From the NCBI GenBank assembly GCA_902591645.1, contig CACJBM010000042.1:1-18323 (forward strand): DNA of 18,323 bases. The letters run 5' to 3'. Shown piece after piece: positions 7,893-15,229 of the stretch. Both the position numbers and the translations under genes were made by a program. The DNA comes from an uncultured Verrucomicrobiota bacterium. Its GTDB lineage: Bacteria; Verrucomicrobiota; Verrucomicrobiae; Verrucomicrobiales; DEV007. Position 1 is the stretch's first letter. Every line of letters starts with the position of its first letter. The notes under the pieces were generated by a model. The model saw only the letters and a program-made list of their open reading frames with translations. It searched no databases and was not told the DNA's origin.

Positions 7893-8419
7893 TGGCATTC
7901 ATTTTATATAGGTTTTGGCTCATTTTTCTCTTTCTAATGTTTTCAGGATGCCAGTCCTTCAAGGGCTCTTCTGAGGATGGAAATGGGAAAATTAAAGAAG
8001 TTCCTAGGGACGGCCTTTTGGGAGCCAAGTTAGCGGCACTGGAATACGCTATGGATAATTTACCTGATGAGGACCGCAAGTTTGGCGACCTTGATTATGC
8101 AGCGTACGGGATCACTGACAGTGATCCGCTTCATAGGAAGGCAATGGTTGCTATTTTAAAAGGGAGGACTCCAACCGTTGTGGACTCTGCCAAGTTCTAT
8201 TCCCGTTCCAGTAATTCTCAGTGGATGAATGGACGGCCTGCGATGAAATGGATCATTGAAGCAAGTAAGGATCCGCAGCATCCTTTGAGGGTTGATGTAA
8301 TGGTCGGCTGGATGCATAGCCAGATCATTAATGAATTTGCAACTTATAAGGTCGAATATGATGGTGTTGTTTGGACTATTTTAAATGTCGCTATATTGGA
8401 TCTGGAATCGGCGCCATGA
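7892..8419 (+). CDS. Small putative lipoprotein of unknown function
   Basis: A 175-residue protein when started at ATG 7892. That start gives a compact lipoprotein signal, MAFILYRFWLIFLFLMFSGC, with the lipidation cysteine at residue 20. An in-frame ATG at 7850 would add 14 residues that spoil the signal peptide. The mature part begins with a Ser/Gly-rich linker and contains a helical region (GLLGAKLAALEYAMDNLPDEDR), then a C-terminal half with aromatic-rich strands (MKWIIEASKD, VWTILNVAILDLE). No known family is recognised. Anchoring in the inner or outer membrane is inferred from the lipobox only. Its TGA directly abuts the TAA of the large gene on the opposite strand, with no base between them. 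Confidence 0.6.
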   Translation: MAFILYRFWLIFLFLMFSGCQSFKGSSEDGNGKIKEVPRDGLLGAKLAALEYAMDNLPDEDRKFGDLDYAAYGITDSDPLHRKAMVAILKGRTPTVVDSAKFYSRSSNSQWMNGRPAMKWIIEASKDPQHPLRVDVMVGWMHSQIINEFATYKVEYDGVVWTILNVAILDLESAP

Positions 8420-11400
8420 TTATTTCACTTCGAGGTGACCCTGCATGATGCGCCAGTGACCAGGGAAAGTGCAAATGTAAGGATACTTCCCTGGCTTGAG
8501 AGGGTCGATCTTGATCACTGCCACGGTTCCGGGATCTAGTAACTTACTGGCGGCGAGGATTTCATTGGTCTGAGGCACGTAATTCATTTCGATTGCTTTT
8601 GGATTAGTAATGATTGCGTCGGCTGCGGAACCGATTTTCTCTAGGGATCCAGGACTGCCGATCACGAAGTTGTGTTGCAACATATCCGGATTGGATACAA
8701 TGATTGCGATTGGTTTCCCTGACTTTGCTTCGAGTTTAATTTTGTCGAATTTGAGACCTTCGATTGCGTTGAGCTTTAATATCTGATGGGTCTTTGATAA
8801 TGTGAGTTCATCCTCTGATGATTCTTTCACCACTACCTTAGGTGCTTTGATCATTTTCTTTATCTTATTACCCAGTTCAGTGGGTTTGGTGATAATTTCA
8901 TTTAGGGTTGAGGATAACTGTACTGACGATGCATGATTGACCAGATTTGCAGCAACGATCGATTCGGTGTCTTCGCTAATGTCAGGACCCTGCCCGGCGT
9001 CGATCTGAATGAGCTCAATGTCATCCCAGTAGGCCTTCCCTGTTGCAAAACCCCATCCCCCGTACAAGCAATTGATGCTTATAGTTCCTCTGTCGTCGGT
9101 TTTGAATTTTAGGCTTACCTTTGACCAGTCATTGTCACCTTTGAGTGCCCGGGTCCTTGGTTGATCGGGCAGTGCGTGGATATTTAATTGGGCTCCGCGG
9201 CCTCCTCGGATAGTCTTAAGTCCTTCTGTCTTTATCCATGCACTGAGTTGATAAGTGGTGCGTTTTTTTACTTTGAGATCAAAATGGATTGAGCTGTCAG
9301 CGCCCTGAGCCGATTCAATCATTATGGCATTTCCTTTTCCTCCTCTGCCGGGAGAAACGATGCGTTGATCTGCCCGGCCAGAATAGGTCCGGGCTTTCCA
9401 GTTCTTTGGCATCGTTCCGTCAATGGATTCGAAGCCTGAATTTAAGATTAAGTTTTCTTTGGGGATCTGAACTGCTTTTGGTGGGGCAGTAGCGTTCGCT
9501 GGAGAGGACTCGGCCAGAGCCGCTTTGAGGTACCCGGCACCGTGCCGTGAACAGGCCATTTGAAATGCAGTTGGTAACCACCTATCGTTCAGAATAAAGT
9601 TGTCTTTTCGCTTAGAGAAAAGGATGTTCCCGACTTCTTCAGAGGGAGGCATTTCAGAAAGTGCAAGTAATACATCTTTGCGGACCTGATGGTCAGGGTC
9701 ATTGATTGATTTGAGAAGATGCTTTGTGAAATTTTCTTTTCGAGGTGTCACGGATGCAGCGGCGCGGCGGGCCCCTGCTGATTTGTGATTGAGTCCTGCT
9801 TGAATTGATTCAGAGTCAACGGCTCCGAGTCCATGAAGTGCCCACAGTGCGTGGATTGCTCCACCTGCGATACCAATCTCATCAGGTTTGGATGATTTAA
9901 TGATTCCTTTTAGGGGTTGGGTAAATGTGGCGCTGTCTCCGCTTTCGACGATGAGACGTTGTGCGTGCATTCTCCAGAACATGTTATCACTTTGAATTGC
10001 TTTGAGGAGATCCTTGGTTTTTTTCTTTGATAAATCGAAAGTTTCACTGGGCTTACCATTCTTGGCTGTGAATCGGTAAATGCGGGTACGGGTGTAATCG
10101 CGTAAGGGTGATTCGAAGGCATTGCCTCGGCCCCTCTTAGCATCGAATCCTCCCCGGCCCTTGTTTGGAGTAGGGTTGTGTTGGATTAGGAAGCTGTACC
10201 AGTCGCTCATCCAAATTGCGCCGTCAGGACCAACTTCGGAGTAAATAGGGGAGAACCATTCGTCAACTGATGCGACTAGGTTCCAACCGTTTTCTGCCAC
10301 GAAATGGGATCCTTCGGGCCGGACCTGAGCCCTGTAAACTAAATTGCCTGTCGGAGCATTGACCAGAGCTGAACGGTTCCACCAGTCCTTTGGAAAACTC
10401 CTGGCCGTGTAGAGATGATGTCCGGCCGCCGCTGTGAAACCGCCAAAAACGTCAACTTGGCGAACGTTGGGGGTGATGGGGAAGAATTTTTTATTTGAAT
10501 CTATTCCAGGTAAACGGCTTGGTTGATCTAATCCATCGAAACGGTCGTAATGTGTCTTTGCGATAGGCATATAAACACTGGACTGATTATTCGCGGTCGA
10601 TATGAAGACATCATTATTTTCTGAGAAACCCAGTCCCCAGGTATTGTTGGATGTTCTTCCAAGAAATTCTAGCTCTGACCCGTCCGGTTTGAATCGATAA
10701 ACGCCCTGACCAAAACGATGGTCTTTACCGCCGACTTTCCCATTGAATCCTGCGTATCCCATGACTCCCCAGATCCAGTTGTCAAAACCATATTTCAGGT
10801 TTGAGGGTCCTGCATGAGTGTCGCCCGTGCTCCAACCGGAGAAGAGAGTTTCTCTAATGTCTGCTTTATCATCCCCGTTAGTGTCTTTGAGGAAGATGAA
10901 TTCTGGTGCCATTTGAACAATTAATCCGCCTCTGGCAAAACACATTCCGGTCGGGATAGACAGTTTGTCAGCGAAGAGCGTTGCTTTATCGGCCTTGCCG
11001 TCCCCGTCCGTATCTTCAAGGATTCTGATCCTGTCCTTTCCGAGTTCAGTTGGTTTTAATTCGTTCGGATAGTCACGAGTCTCGATGACCCATGCGCGGC
11101 CCCTTTCGTCCCAGTCAATTTCAATGACGCTGTAAAGTCCGATCTCTTCGGATGCGAACAGTGAAATATCAATTCCATTGGCAACTTGTGTATGTTTTAG
11201 AGATTGCTCTGGGCTTAGAGGTTGGTGCACTTTGATTGGTTCGGGTCGCCTTTCATAGTTTGGGACAAGGTCCCCATCGCGTCGTACTAGTTCTGGGAGT
11301 TTCGTAGAGAGGAACGCCTTACTCTTCTTTTCACCTATTGCCCATAAGAGGCCCCGAAAAACCAAGTCATGAAAACCCGAGTTACTCCATGTTCTTTGAT

Positions 11401-11986
11401 CATGTCCGTAAGCGGTATAAAAAACGCGTCCTTTTCCCGGTTCACGTGTCCATGTCCATGGTTCACCTTCTCTTGTTTGTAGAATATTTCTGTCCTTAGT
11501 CCCCTTGTGATGTACATACGTTTCGTCCCATGTTTCAAAGCCTTTGAAGCTTTTCATTATAGGATGTTCGGGTTTTTCTATTTTGGTTGAGAAGGTTCCG
11601 GTCCCATGTGACTTGAACTGGGCTCCCACTAATTTCACATACTGCATTGAGTTAAGAAAACAGTAAGAGGCGCAATGGATCGGCAAGAATGCTCCTCCGT
11701 CATACACATAATCCAGTATACCTTTCTCCTGTTCTTCCGTGATCTTACCAATGTTGGCGTAAATCATAAGTGCATCGAAATTTTCCAAGGTCCCATCATG
11801 GAGGCAGTTCGTGTCAGCAGTGTAAGTAAAATTCACACCACGGGGCCCGAGCCCTTCCATGATCTGAGGAACTCTTTCAGCTGGTTTGTGATGTCCTTCA
11901 TCGCCAAGGAAGAGAACCTCGAGCCGATTTGCTTCTGCAGAGCCAAGGAATGCAGTAATGAGAACAAGAGAGAGGAGAGTTTTCAT
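8420..11986 (-). CDS. Secreted ThuA / Piru_Ver_Nterm propeller / HEAT / CBM / cupredoxin mosaic protein
   Basis: An 1188-residue exported protein. In order: signal peptide (1-19); ThuA-like domain (about 20-218) with LPIHCAS, DETYVHH and YTAYGHDQRTW; a Piru_Ver_Nterm-type dehydrogenase beta-propeller (about 255-650) with two calcium-type loops, DTDGDGKAD (325-333) and DTNGDDKAD (368-376); HEAT-like helices (about 656-830); a CBM4/9-like jelly roll (about 844-995) opening with NLILNSGFES; a linker; and an azurin-like cupredoxin (about 1082-1188). The copper ligands are visible as H1105, C1172, H1177 and M1181, with the C-x4-H-x3-M spacing of azurin. No CxxCH haem motif is present, although relatives often end in a haem c domain. 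It lies 2 nt after the Gfo/Idh gene, so the two are surely cotranscribed. A role in oxidising extracytoplasmic sugars and passing electrons to copper is inference. Confidence 0.87.
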   Translation of the reverse strand: MKTLLSLVLITAFLGSAEANRLEVLFLGDEGHHKPAERVPQIMEGLGPRGVNFTYTADTNCLHDGTLENFDALMIYANIGKITEEQEKGILDYVYDGGAFLPIHCASYCFLNSMQYVKLVGAQFKSHGTGTFSTKIEKPEHPIMKSFKGFETWDETYVHHKGTKDRNILQTREGEPWTWTREPGKGRVFYTAYGHDQRTWSNSGFHDLVFRGLLWAIGEKKSKAFLSTKLPELVRRDGDLVPNYERRPEPIKVHQPLSPEQSLKHTQVANGIDISLFASEEIGLYSVIEIDWDERGRAWVIETRDYPNELKPTELGKDRIRILEDTDGDGKADKATLFADKLSIPTGMCFARGGLIVQMAPEFIFLKDTNGDDKADIRETLFSGWSTGDTHAGPSNLKYGFDNWIWGVMGYAGFNGKVGGKDHRFGQGVYRFKPDGSELEFLGRTSNNTWGLGFSENNDVFISTANNQSSVYMPIAKTHYDRFDGLDQPSRLPGIDSNKKFFPITPNVRQVDVFGGFTAAAGHHLYTARSFPKDWWNRSALVNAPTGNLVYRAQVRPEGSHFVAENGWNLVASVDEWFSPIYSEVGPDGAIWMSDWYSFLIQHNPTPNKGRGGFDAKRGRGNAFESPLRDYTRTRIYRFTAKNGKPSETFDLSKKKTKDLLKAIQSDNMFWRMHAQRLIVESGDSATFTQPLKGIIKSSKPDEIGIAGGAIHALWALHGLGAVDSESIQAGLNHKSAGARRAAASVTPRKENFTKHLLKSINDPDHQVRKDVLLALSEMPPSEEVGNILFSKRKDNFILNDRWLPTAFQMACSRHGAGYLKAALAESSPANATAPPKAVQIPKENLILNSGFESIDGTMPKNWKARTYSGRADQRIVSPGRGGKGNAIMIESAQGADSSIHFDLKVKKRTTYQLSAWIKTEGLKTIRGGRGAQLNIHALPDQPRTRALKGDNDWSKVSLKFKTDDRGTISINCLYGGWGFATGKAYWDDIELIQIDAGQGPDISEDTESIVAANLVNHASSVQLSSTLNEIITKPTELGNKIKKMIKAPKVVVKESSEDELTLSKTHQILKLNAIEGLKFDKIKLEAKSGKPIAIIVSNPDMLQHNFVIGSPGSLEKIGSAADAIITNPKAIEMNYVPQTNEILAASKLLDPGTVAVIKIDPLKPGKYPYICTFPGHWRIMQGHLEVK

Positions 11987-11988
11987 TG

Positions 11989-13116
11989 TTATGATAGAGC
12001 GAATCCAGGCATTTTTTTCAGTTCGCCTCCTTCAAGAGCACTTTCGTGGGCAATGATTCCAGTGCAGGTCCAGTTAGCGGACTGGATTGCGTTCGGGAAC
12101 GGGTCCCTGTCTTCTGCAAGAGCAGTTAGGAATTCGTGGACGAGGTGAGGATGAGATCCTCCGTGCCCAGCGCCTTGAGTGAAGCTGAGGTGATCTTCTC
12201 CATCCTCTCCACCATAAACTCCTCCAGTAGTGAAGGGAGCAATTTCGTCAGGCAACAGGTGAGCATAGTCAGGACATTCTACTTTTTCTGGAATTTCAGG
12301 TTCTGGCTTCTTGGCAGTATGAAGAATGAGGGGGTCCCCTTCTATGAGGGGCCATTCCATTGCCTTCTTGTCACCGTACACTTCGAAGCTTTCACGGTAC
12401 TGGCGCGCGACATCAAACAATGAACGATAAATATAAGCGGAGAGATCTGAATCTTTGAATTTTATATGTGTAGATTCGACTGCGAATGGTGAATTGTAGC
12501 AATCATGCATTTCTTCACGAATGGTTCCTGAAGGAAAACATGATACGTACTCAGCCTGACCCTTTGTGAGGCCAAGTACAGGCCCAACGCAATGAGTGGC
12601 GTAATGCATTGGAGGAAGACCAGGCCAGTACCCGGGCCAACCATCCATGTCTTGCTGATGGCTTGCCTTTAGGAATTGTATTTTGCCTAGCTCTCCTTTC
12701 TCATACATTTCTTTAGCGAAAAGAAATTCGCGGGCATAGACGACAGTTTCCATCATCATGTATTTGAGTCCTGTTTCTTTGCATAGGTTCACAATGGTTT
12801 CGCAGTCCTCTACGGAAGTGGCCATGGGCACGGTGCAGGCAACGTGCTTGCCAGCCCTTAGGGCTGCTATTGATTGTTCTGCATGGTTGGGAATGGGTGT
12901 ATTGATATGGACAAAATCCACCTCAGGATCATTCAGAACATCATCATAGTTCTGATAACGTTTATCGATATTATATTTATCTCCGACTTCGTTCAGGGAC
13001 TCTTCAGTTCTCTGGCAGATGGCATACATGTTTGCCTGTGGATGACGTTGATATATTGGAATGAATTCGGCACCGAATCCGAGACCTATGATGGCGACGT
13101 TATATTGTTTGCTCAT
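11989..13116 (-). CDS. Gfo/Idh/MocA family oxidoreductase with altered EKP motif
   Basis: A 375-residue cytoplasmic NAD(P)-dependent oxidoreductase of normal family length. The Rossmann fold starts at residue 6 with AIIGLGFGAEF, followed by HINTPIPNHAEQSIAALRAGKHV (about 70-92). The family's EKP motif, whose lysine takes part in catalysis, reads C94-T-V-P97 here, so the lysine is replaced by V96. The His of the C-terminal active-site helix appears to be kept (YATHCVG, H175). A Gly/His-rich stretch follows at 317-327. No signal peptide is present. It is first in a two-gene operon with the ThuA mosaic gene. ThuA and a Gfo/Idh protein (ThuB) also pair in rhizobial trehalose/sucrose catabolism, although here the ThuA domain is exported. 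The substrate is unknown. Confidence 0.88.
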   Translation of the reverse strand: MSKQYNVAIIGLGFGAEFIPIYQRHPQANMYAICQRTEESLNEVGDKYNIDKRYQNYDDVLNDPEVDFVHINTPIPNHAEQSIAALRAGKHVACTVPMATSVEDCETIVNLCKETGLKYMMMETVVYAREFLFAKEMYEKGELGKIQFLKASHQQDMDGWPGYWPGLPPMHYATHCVGPVLGLTKGQAEYVSCFPSGTIREEMHDCYNSPFAVESTHIKFKDSDLSAYIYRSLFDVARQYRESFEVYGDKKAMEWPLIEGDPLILHTAKKPEPEIPEKVECPDYAHLLPDEIAPFTTGGVYGGEDGEDHLSFTQGAGHGGSHPHLVHEFLTALAEDRDPFPNAIQSANWTCTGIIAHESALEGGELKKMPGFALS

Positions 13117-13253
13117 ATTGTTTTAATTTGGGTTGCGATTATAGGGTAAACGTAGCCATTCGTATAGCATCTATGCCTAAAATATTGGGATTTACCGGTA
13201 CAGGTGCTAATTCTTGCAGTTAAGGCATATTGGGATGTAAACTGTTCAGAGTA
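13117..13253. promoter_or_regulatory. Divergent control region with a 13-bp direct repeat
   Basis: A 137-bp region between the Gfo/Idh operon (-) and the DUF1501 gene (+). ATATTGGGATTTA (13182-13194) is repeated as ATATTGGGATGTA (13227-13239), one mismatch in 13, 45 bp apart. A TACCGGTA palindrome lies between them at about 13194-13201. These could be operator half-sites, but no regulator gene is in the window. Confidence 0.3.
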
Positions 13254-14645
13254 ATGCTCTCTGTTTGTAGCAGTTCATCAATGGGTAGGCGTGATTTTCT
13301 TCGCGTTGGAGGCCTAGGCATTGGGGGTCTCACGCTCGCAGATTTATTGAGAGTAAAGGCCAGTGCTGCGGAGCAGGGGATTCCAGTCAAAGACAAGGCC
13401 GTGGTCTTTCTGTTTATGCACGGAGGGCCTCCACAAACGGAGACATTCGATCCGAAAATGGATGCTCCGGATGGAGTTCGTAGCGCTATCGGTGAAGTTA
13501 AAACAAAGATTCCAGGGGTCACCTTTGGATCTACTCTGAAAGGTTTGGCGGGACTGGCAGACAAAATGTCGATAGTCCGATCTTTCACTACAGGGAACGG
13601 GAACCATGACATCAAACCGATCGTTGGTAACACTTCCCTAGGGGCAAACTTAGGATCGATTTATTCCAGGGTCGCGGGGCCGAACCGGACACAGAGTGGG
13701 ATGCCAACGAATGTTGCTCTTTTTCCAAGGGCCGTGGTTCCGGAAGCACAAGAAAGAAATAAAAGTTTTGGCAAGTTTGTATCTACTGGATCCATTGGAA
13801 GTTCATATGCTCCATTCGTTCCCGGAAGCGGAGGTGACTTGCAGCAGGACATGGTACTGTCCATTCCTGAGCCTAGGCTCAATGACCGTAGGGGCCTCCT
13901 TGGCAGTGTGGATTCTTTGCGCCGTCGAGTTGATGATACGGGCAGACTTGATGGTGTTAGTGGTTTCCAGGAGCAGGCCTTTGATACCATTCTTGGTGGC
14001 GTCGCTGGTGCCTTTGATTTGTCCTCGGAGGACCCAAAAACTATTGAGCGCTATGATACGGCTCCGTTAGTTCCTTATTCAACCATTCGAAAGGTCTGGA
14101 ACAATCATAAAAATTATAGGGACCATGTTAATTCTTTGGGTAAGCTTATGCTCATGGCGAGACGCCTAGTTGAACGTGGTTGTGGTTTTGTCACGGTCAC
14201 GACCAACTTTGTATGGGACTTTCATGCGGACCAGAACAATGCGACCGTGACTGAGGGAATGCACTACGTCGGTCATCCCTTTGACCATGCGGTTTCTGCT
14301 TTCATTGAAGATATTCATAACAGGGGATTGCAGGACAAGGTCCTGCTTGTCTGTTGTGGAGAAATGGGGAGGAATCCTAAGATTAATAAGAATGGGGGCC
14401 GTGATCATTGGGGAAATTTAGCTCCTCTTATGCTTTCTGGAGGAGGATTCAATCATGGTCAGGTCATAGGGGAGTCGACCCGGGACGGAGGTGAACCGAA
14501 CAGTGATCCTGTCACAATGAATAATCTTCTTGGCACCGTGATGCATTCGTTACTCGATGTGGGTGAAGTTCGGTTAATGGAGAATATTCCGAGAAAAGTA
14601 AAATCGTTAATTGCTGATTCAGAACCGATTAAAAATCTTTCATAA
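13254..14645 (+). CDS. Tat-exported DUF1501 (alkaline-phosphatase/sulfatase-fold) protein
   Basis: A 463-residue protein. The N-terminus has a twin-arginine signal, GRRDFLRVGG with R12-R13, then a hydrophobic stretch ending near KASA (35-38). FMHGGPPQTETFDPK (54-68) and the C-terminal MGRNPKINKNGGRDHWG (about 370-386) are typical DUF1501 blocks. The family is predicted to share the alkaline phosphatase/sulfatase fold, with Asp/His residues in these motifs as metal ligands; its activity is not established. The ATG at 13254 was preferred over the TTG at 13230 and the ATG at 13281 because family members usually have about ten residues before the RR pair. DUF1501 genes commonly sit beside a DUF1549/DUF1553 cytochrome-type gene; none is adjacent here. 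It is divergent from the Gfo/Idh-ThuA operon. Confidence 0.87.
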   Translation: MLSVCSSSSMGRRDFLRVGGLGIGGLTLADLLRVKASAAEQGIPVKDKAVVFLFMHGGPPQTETFDPKMDAPDGVRSAIGEVKTKIPGVTFGSTLKGLAGLADKMSIVRSFTTGNGNHDIKPIVGNTSLGANLGSIYSRVAGPNRTQSGMPTNVALFPRAVVPEAQERNKSFGKFVSTGSIGSSYAPFVPGSGGDLQQDMVLSIPEPRLNDRRGLLGSVDSLRRRVDDTGRLDGVSGFQEQAFDTILGGVAGAFDLSSEDPKTIERYDTAPLVPYSTIRKVWNNHKNYRDHVNSLGKLMLMARRLVERGCGFVTVTTNFVWDFHADQNNATVTEGMHYVGHPFDHAVSAFIEDIHNRGLQDKVLLVCCGEMGRNPKINKNGGRDHWGNLAPLMLSGGGFNHGQVIGESTRDGGEPNSDPVTMNNLLGTVMHSLLDVGEVRLMENIPRKVKSLIADSEPIKNLS

Positions 14646-14689
14646 GTATTTGAGTGGGATTTTGTCGCCACAAGTGCATAATACTGATC

Positions 14690-15151
14690 ATGAAAAACAG
14701 TATTAATTTAATTGCCCTCATTGGTATTTTCACTGCTCTTCTCACTGCCCCTTTATTCGCGGCTGAGGATGAGAAGAAGAAGCCAGCAAAAAAACCAACC
14801 AAGACAGCGGCTGAGCGTTTTGCGAAGTTCGACAAGAACAGTGATGGGAGCCTGTCACTTGATGAGCTCAAAGCGAATCCTTATTTCAAGGACAAGCCAG
14901 AGGTCGCGGCTAAGAATTTTAAGCGTAGAGACAAGGACGGTGACGGAAAATTGAGCAAGGAAGAGTTTGCGGCTAAGCAACAGCCCAAAAAGAAGAAAGG
15001 TGACGCGGCCAAGAAGAAAGGTGACGCGGCCAAGAAGAAAGGCGACGCAGCCAAGAAGAAAGGTGCCGCAGCCAGAGCCAAGAAGAAAGGCGATGCGGCC
15101 AAGAAGAAAGGTGCCGAAGCCAAGAAGGATGGTGATGGAGCTAAGAAATAA
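14690..15151 (+). CDS. Exported two-EF-hand protein with lysine-rich heptad repeat tail
   Basis: A 153-residue protein. The signal peptide is MKNSINLIALIGIFTALLTA-PLFA, cut near residue 24. Two canonical EF-hand calcium loops follow: DKNSDGSLSLDE (48-59) and DKDGDGKLSKEE (81-92), both with acidic residues at positions 1, 3 or 5 and a glutamate at 12. From residue 101 the tail is seven units of KKKGDAA-like sequence, ending in an acidic variant KKDGDGA. The tail looks like histone H1/HU-tail repeats, yet the protein carries an export signal. It may bind calcium and anionic surface polymers such as extracellular DNA, LPS or acidic polysaccharide (inference). ATG 14690 was chosen over GTG 14654 because it starts the signal peptide cleanly. 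It follows the DUF1501 gene by 44 nt and probably shares its transcript. Confidence 0.82.
   Translation: MKNSINLIALIGIFTALLTAPLFAAEDEKKKPAKKPTKTAAERFAKFDKNSDGSLSLDELKANPYFKDKPEVAAKNFKRRDKDGDGKLSKEEFAAKQQPKKKKGDAAKKKGDAAKKKGDAAKKKGAAARAKKKGDAAKKKGAEAKKDGDGAKK
14990..15142 (+). repeat. Seven 21-bp tandem units coding KKKGDAA
   Basis: The units begin at 14990, 15011, 15032, 15053, 15080, 15101 and 15122, with a 6-bp insertion (15074-15079) after the fourth. The first two are identical (AAG AAG AAA GGT GAC GCG GCC). Later units differ at a few positions, and the last is the most diverged. The unit length keeps the reading frame, so copy number could change without a frameshift. Confidence 0.9.
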
Positions 15152-15176
15152 AATAATCTTTTAAATTTCGACTAAA

Positions 15177-15212
15177 AAAAAGTGCATTGTGGGTTCCCTC
15201 AATGCACTTTTT
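15177..15212 (+). terminator. Rho-independent terminator after the EF-hand gene
   Basis: A perfect 13-bp stem, AAAAAGTGCATTG (15177-15189) against CAATGCACTTTTT (15200-15212). The 10-nt loop can itself pair GGG with CCC. The T-run follows the stem. It lies 25 nt after the TAA of the EF-hand gene, and the A-run on its 5' side would also let it work on the other strand. The sialidase start lies only 17 nt beyond, so that gene probably needs its own promoter or read-through. Confidence 0.88.
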
Positions 15213-15218
15213 AATTAT

Positions 15219-15222
15219 AGGA
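15219..15222 (+). promoter_or_regulatory. Shine-Dalgarno AGGA of the sialidase gene
   Basis: AGGA lies 7 nt before the ATG at 15230. It is one of few recognisable ribosome binding sites in the window and supports that start. Confidence 0.45.
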
Positions 15223-15229
15223 TAAACCT

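Noticed and set aside
8420..11986. Search for a haem c motif in the mosaic protein
   Set aside because: Cysteine-bearing stretches such as HCASYC and the CTFPGH of the copper site do not fit CxxCH.
13230..13253. TTG start at 13230 for the DUF1501 gene
   Set aside because: An ATG at 13254 gives the usual spacing to the twin-arginine motif; the extra residues are not typical.
14881..15123. A minus-strand ORF rich in ASPFFLA repeats that looks like a hydrophobic repeat protein
   Set aside because: It is the antisense reading of the lysine-repeat tail of the EF-hand gene; the sense frame has a signal peptide, canonical EF-hands and a terminator.
14990..15142. Tandem 21-bp units considered as a CRISPR-like or non-coding array
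   Set aside because: The units are contiguous with no spacers and are coding in frame; they are a protein repeat.
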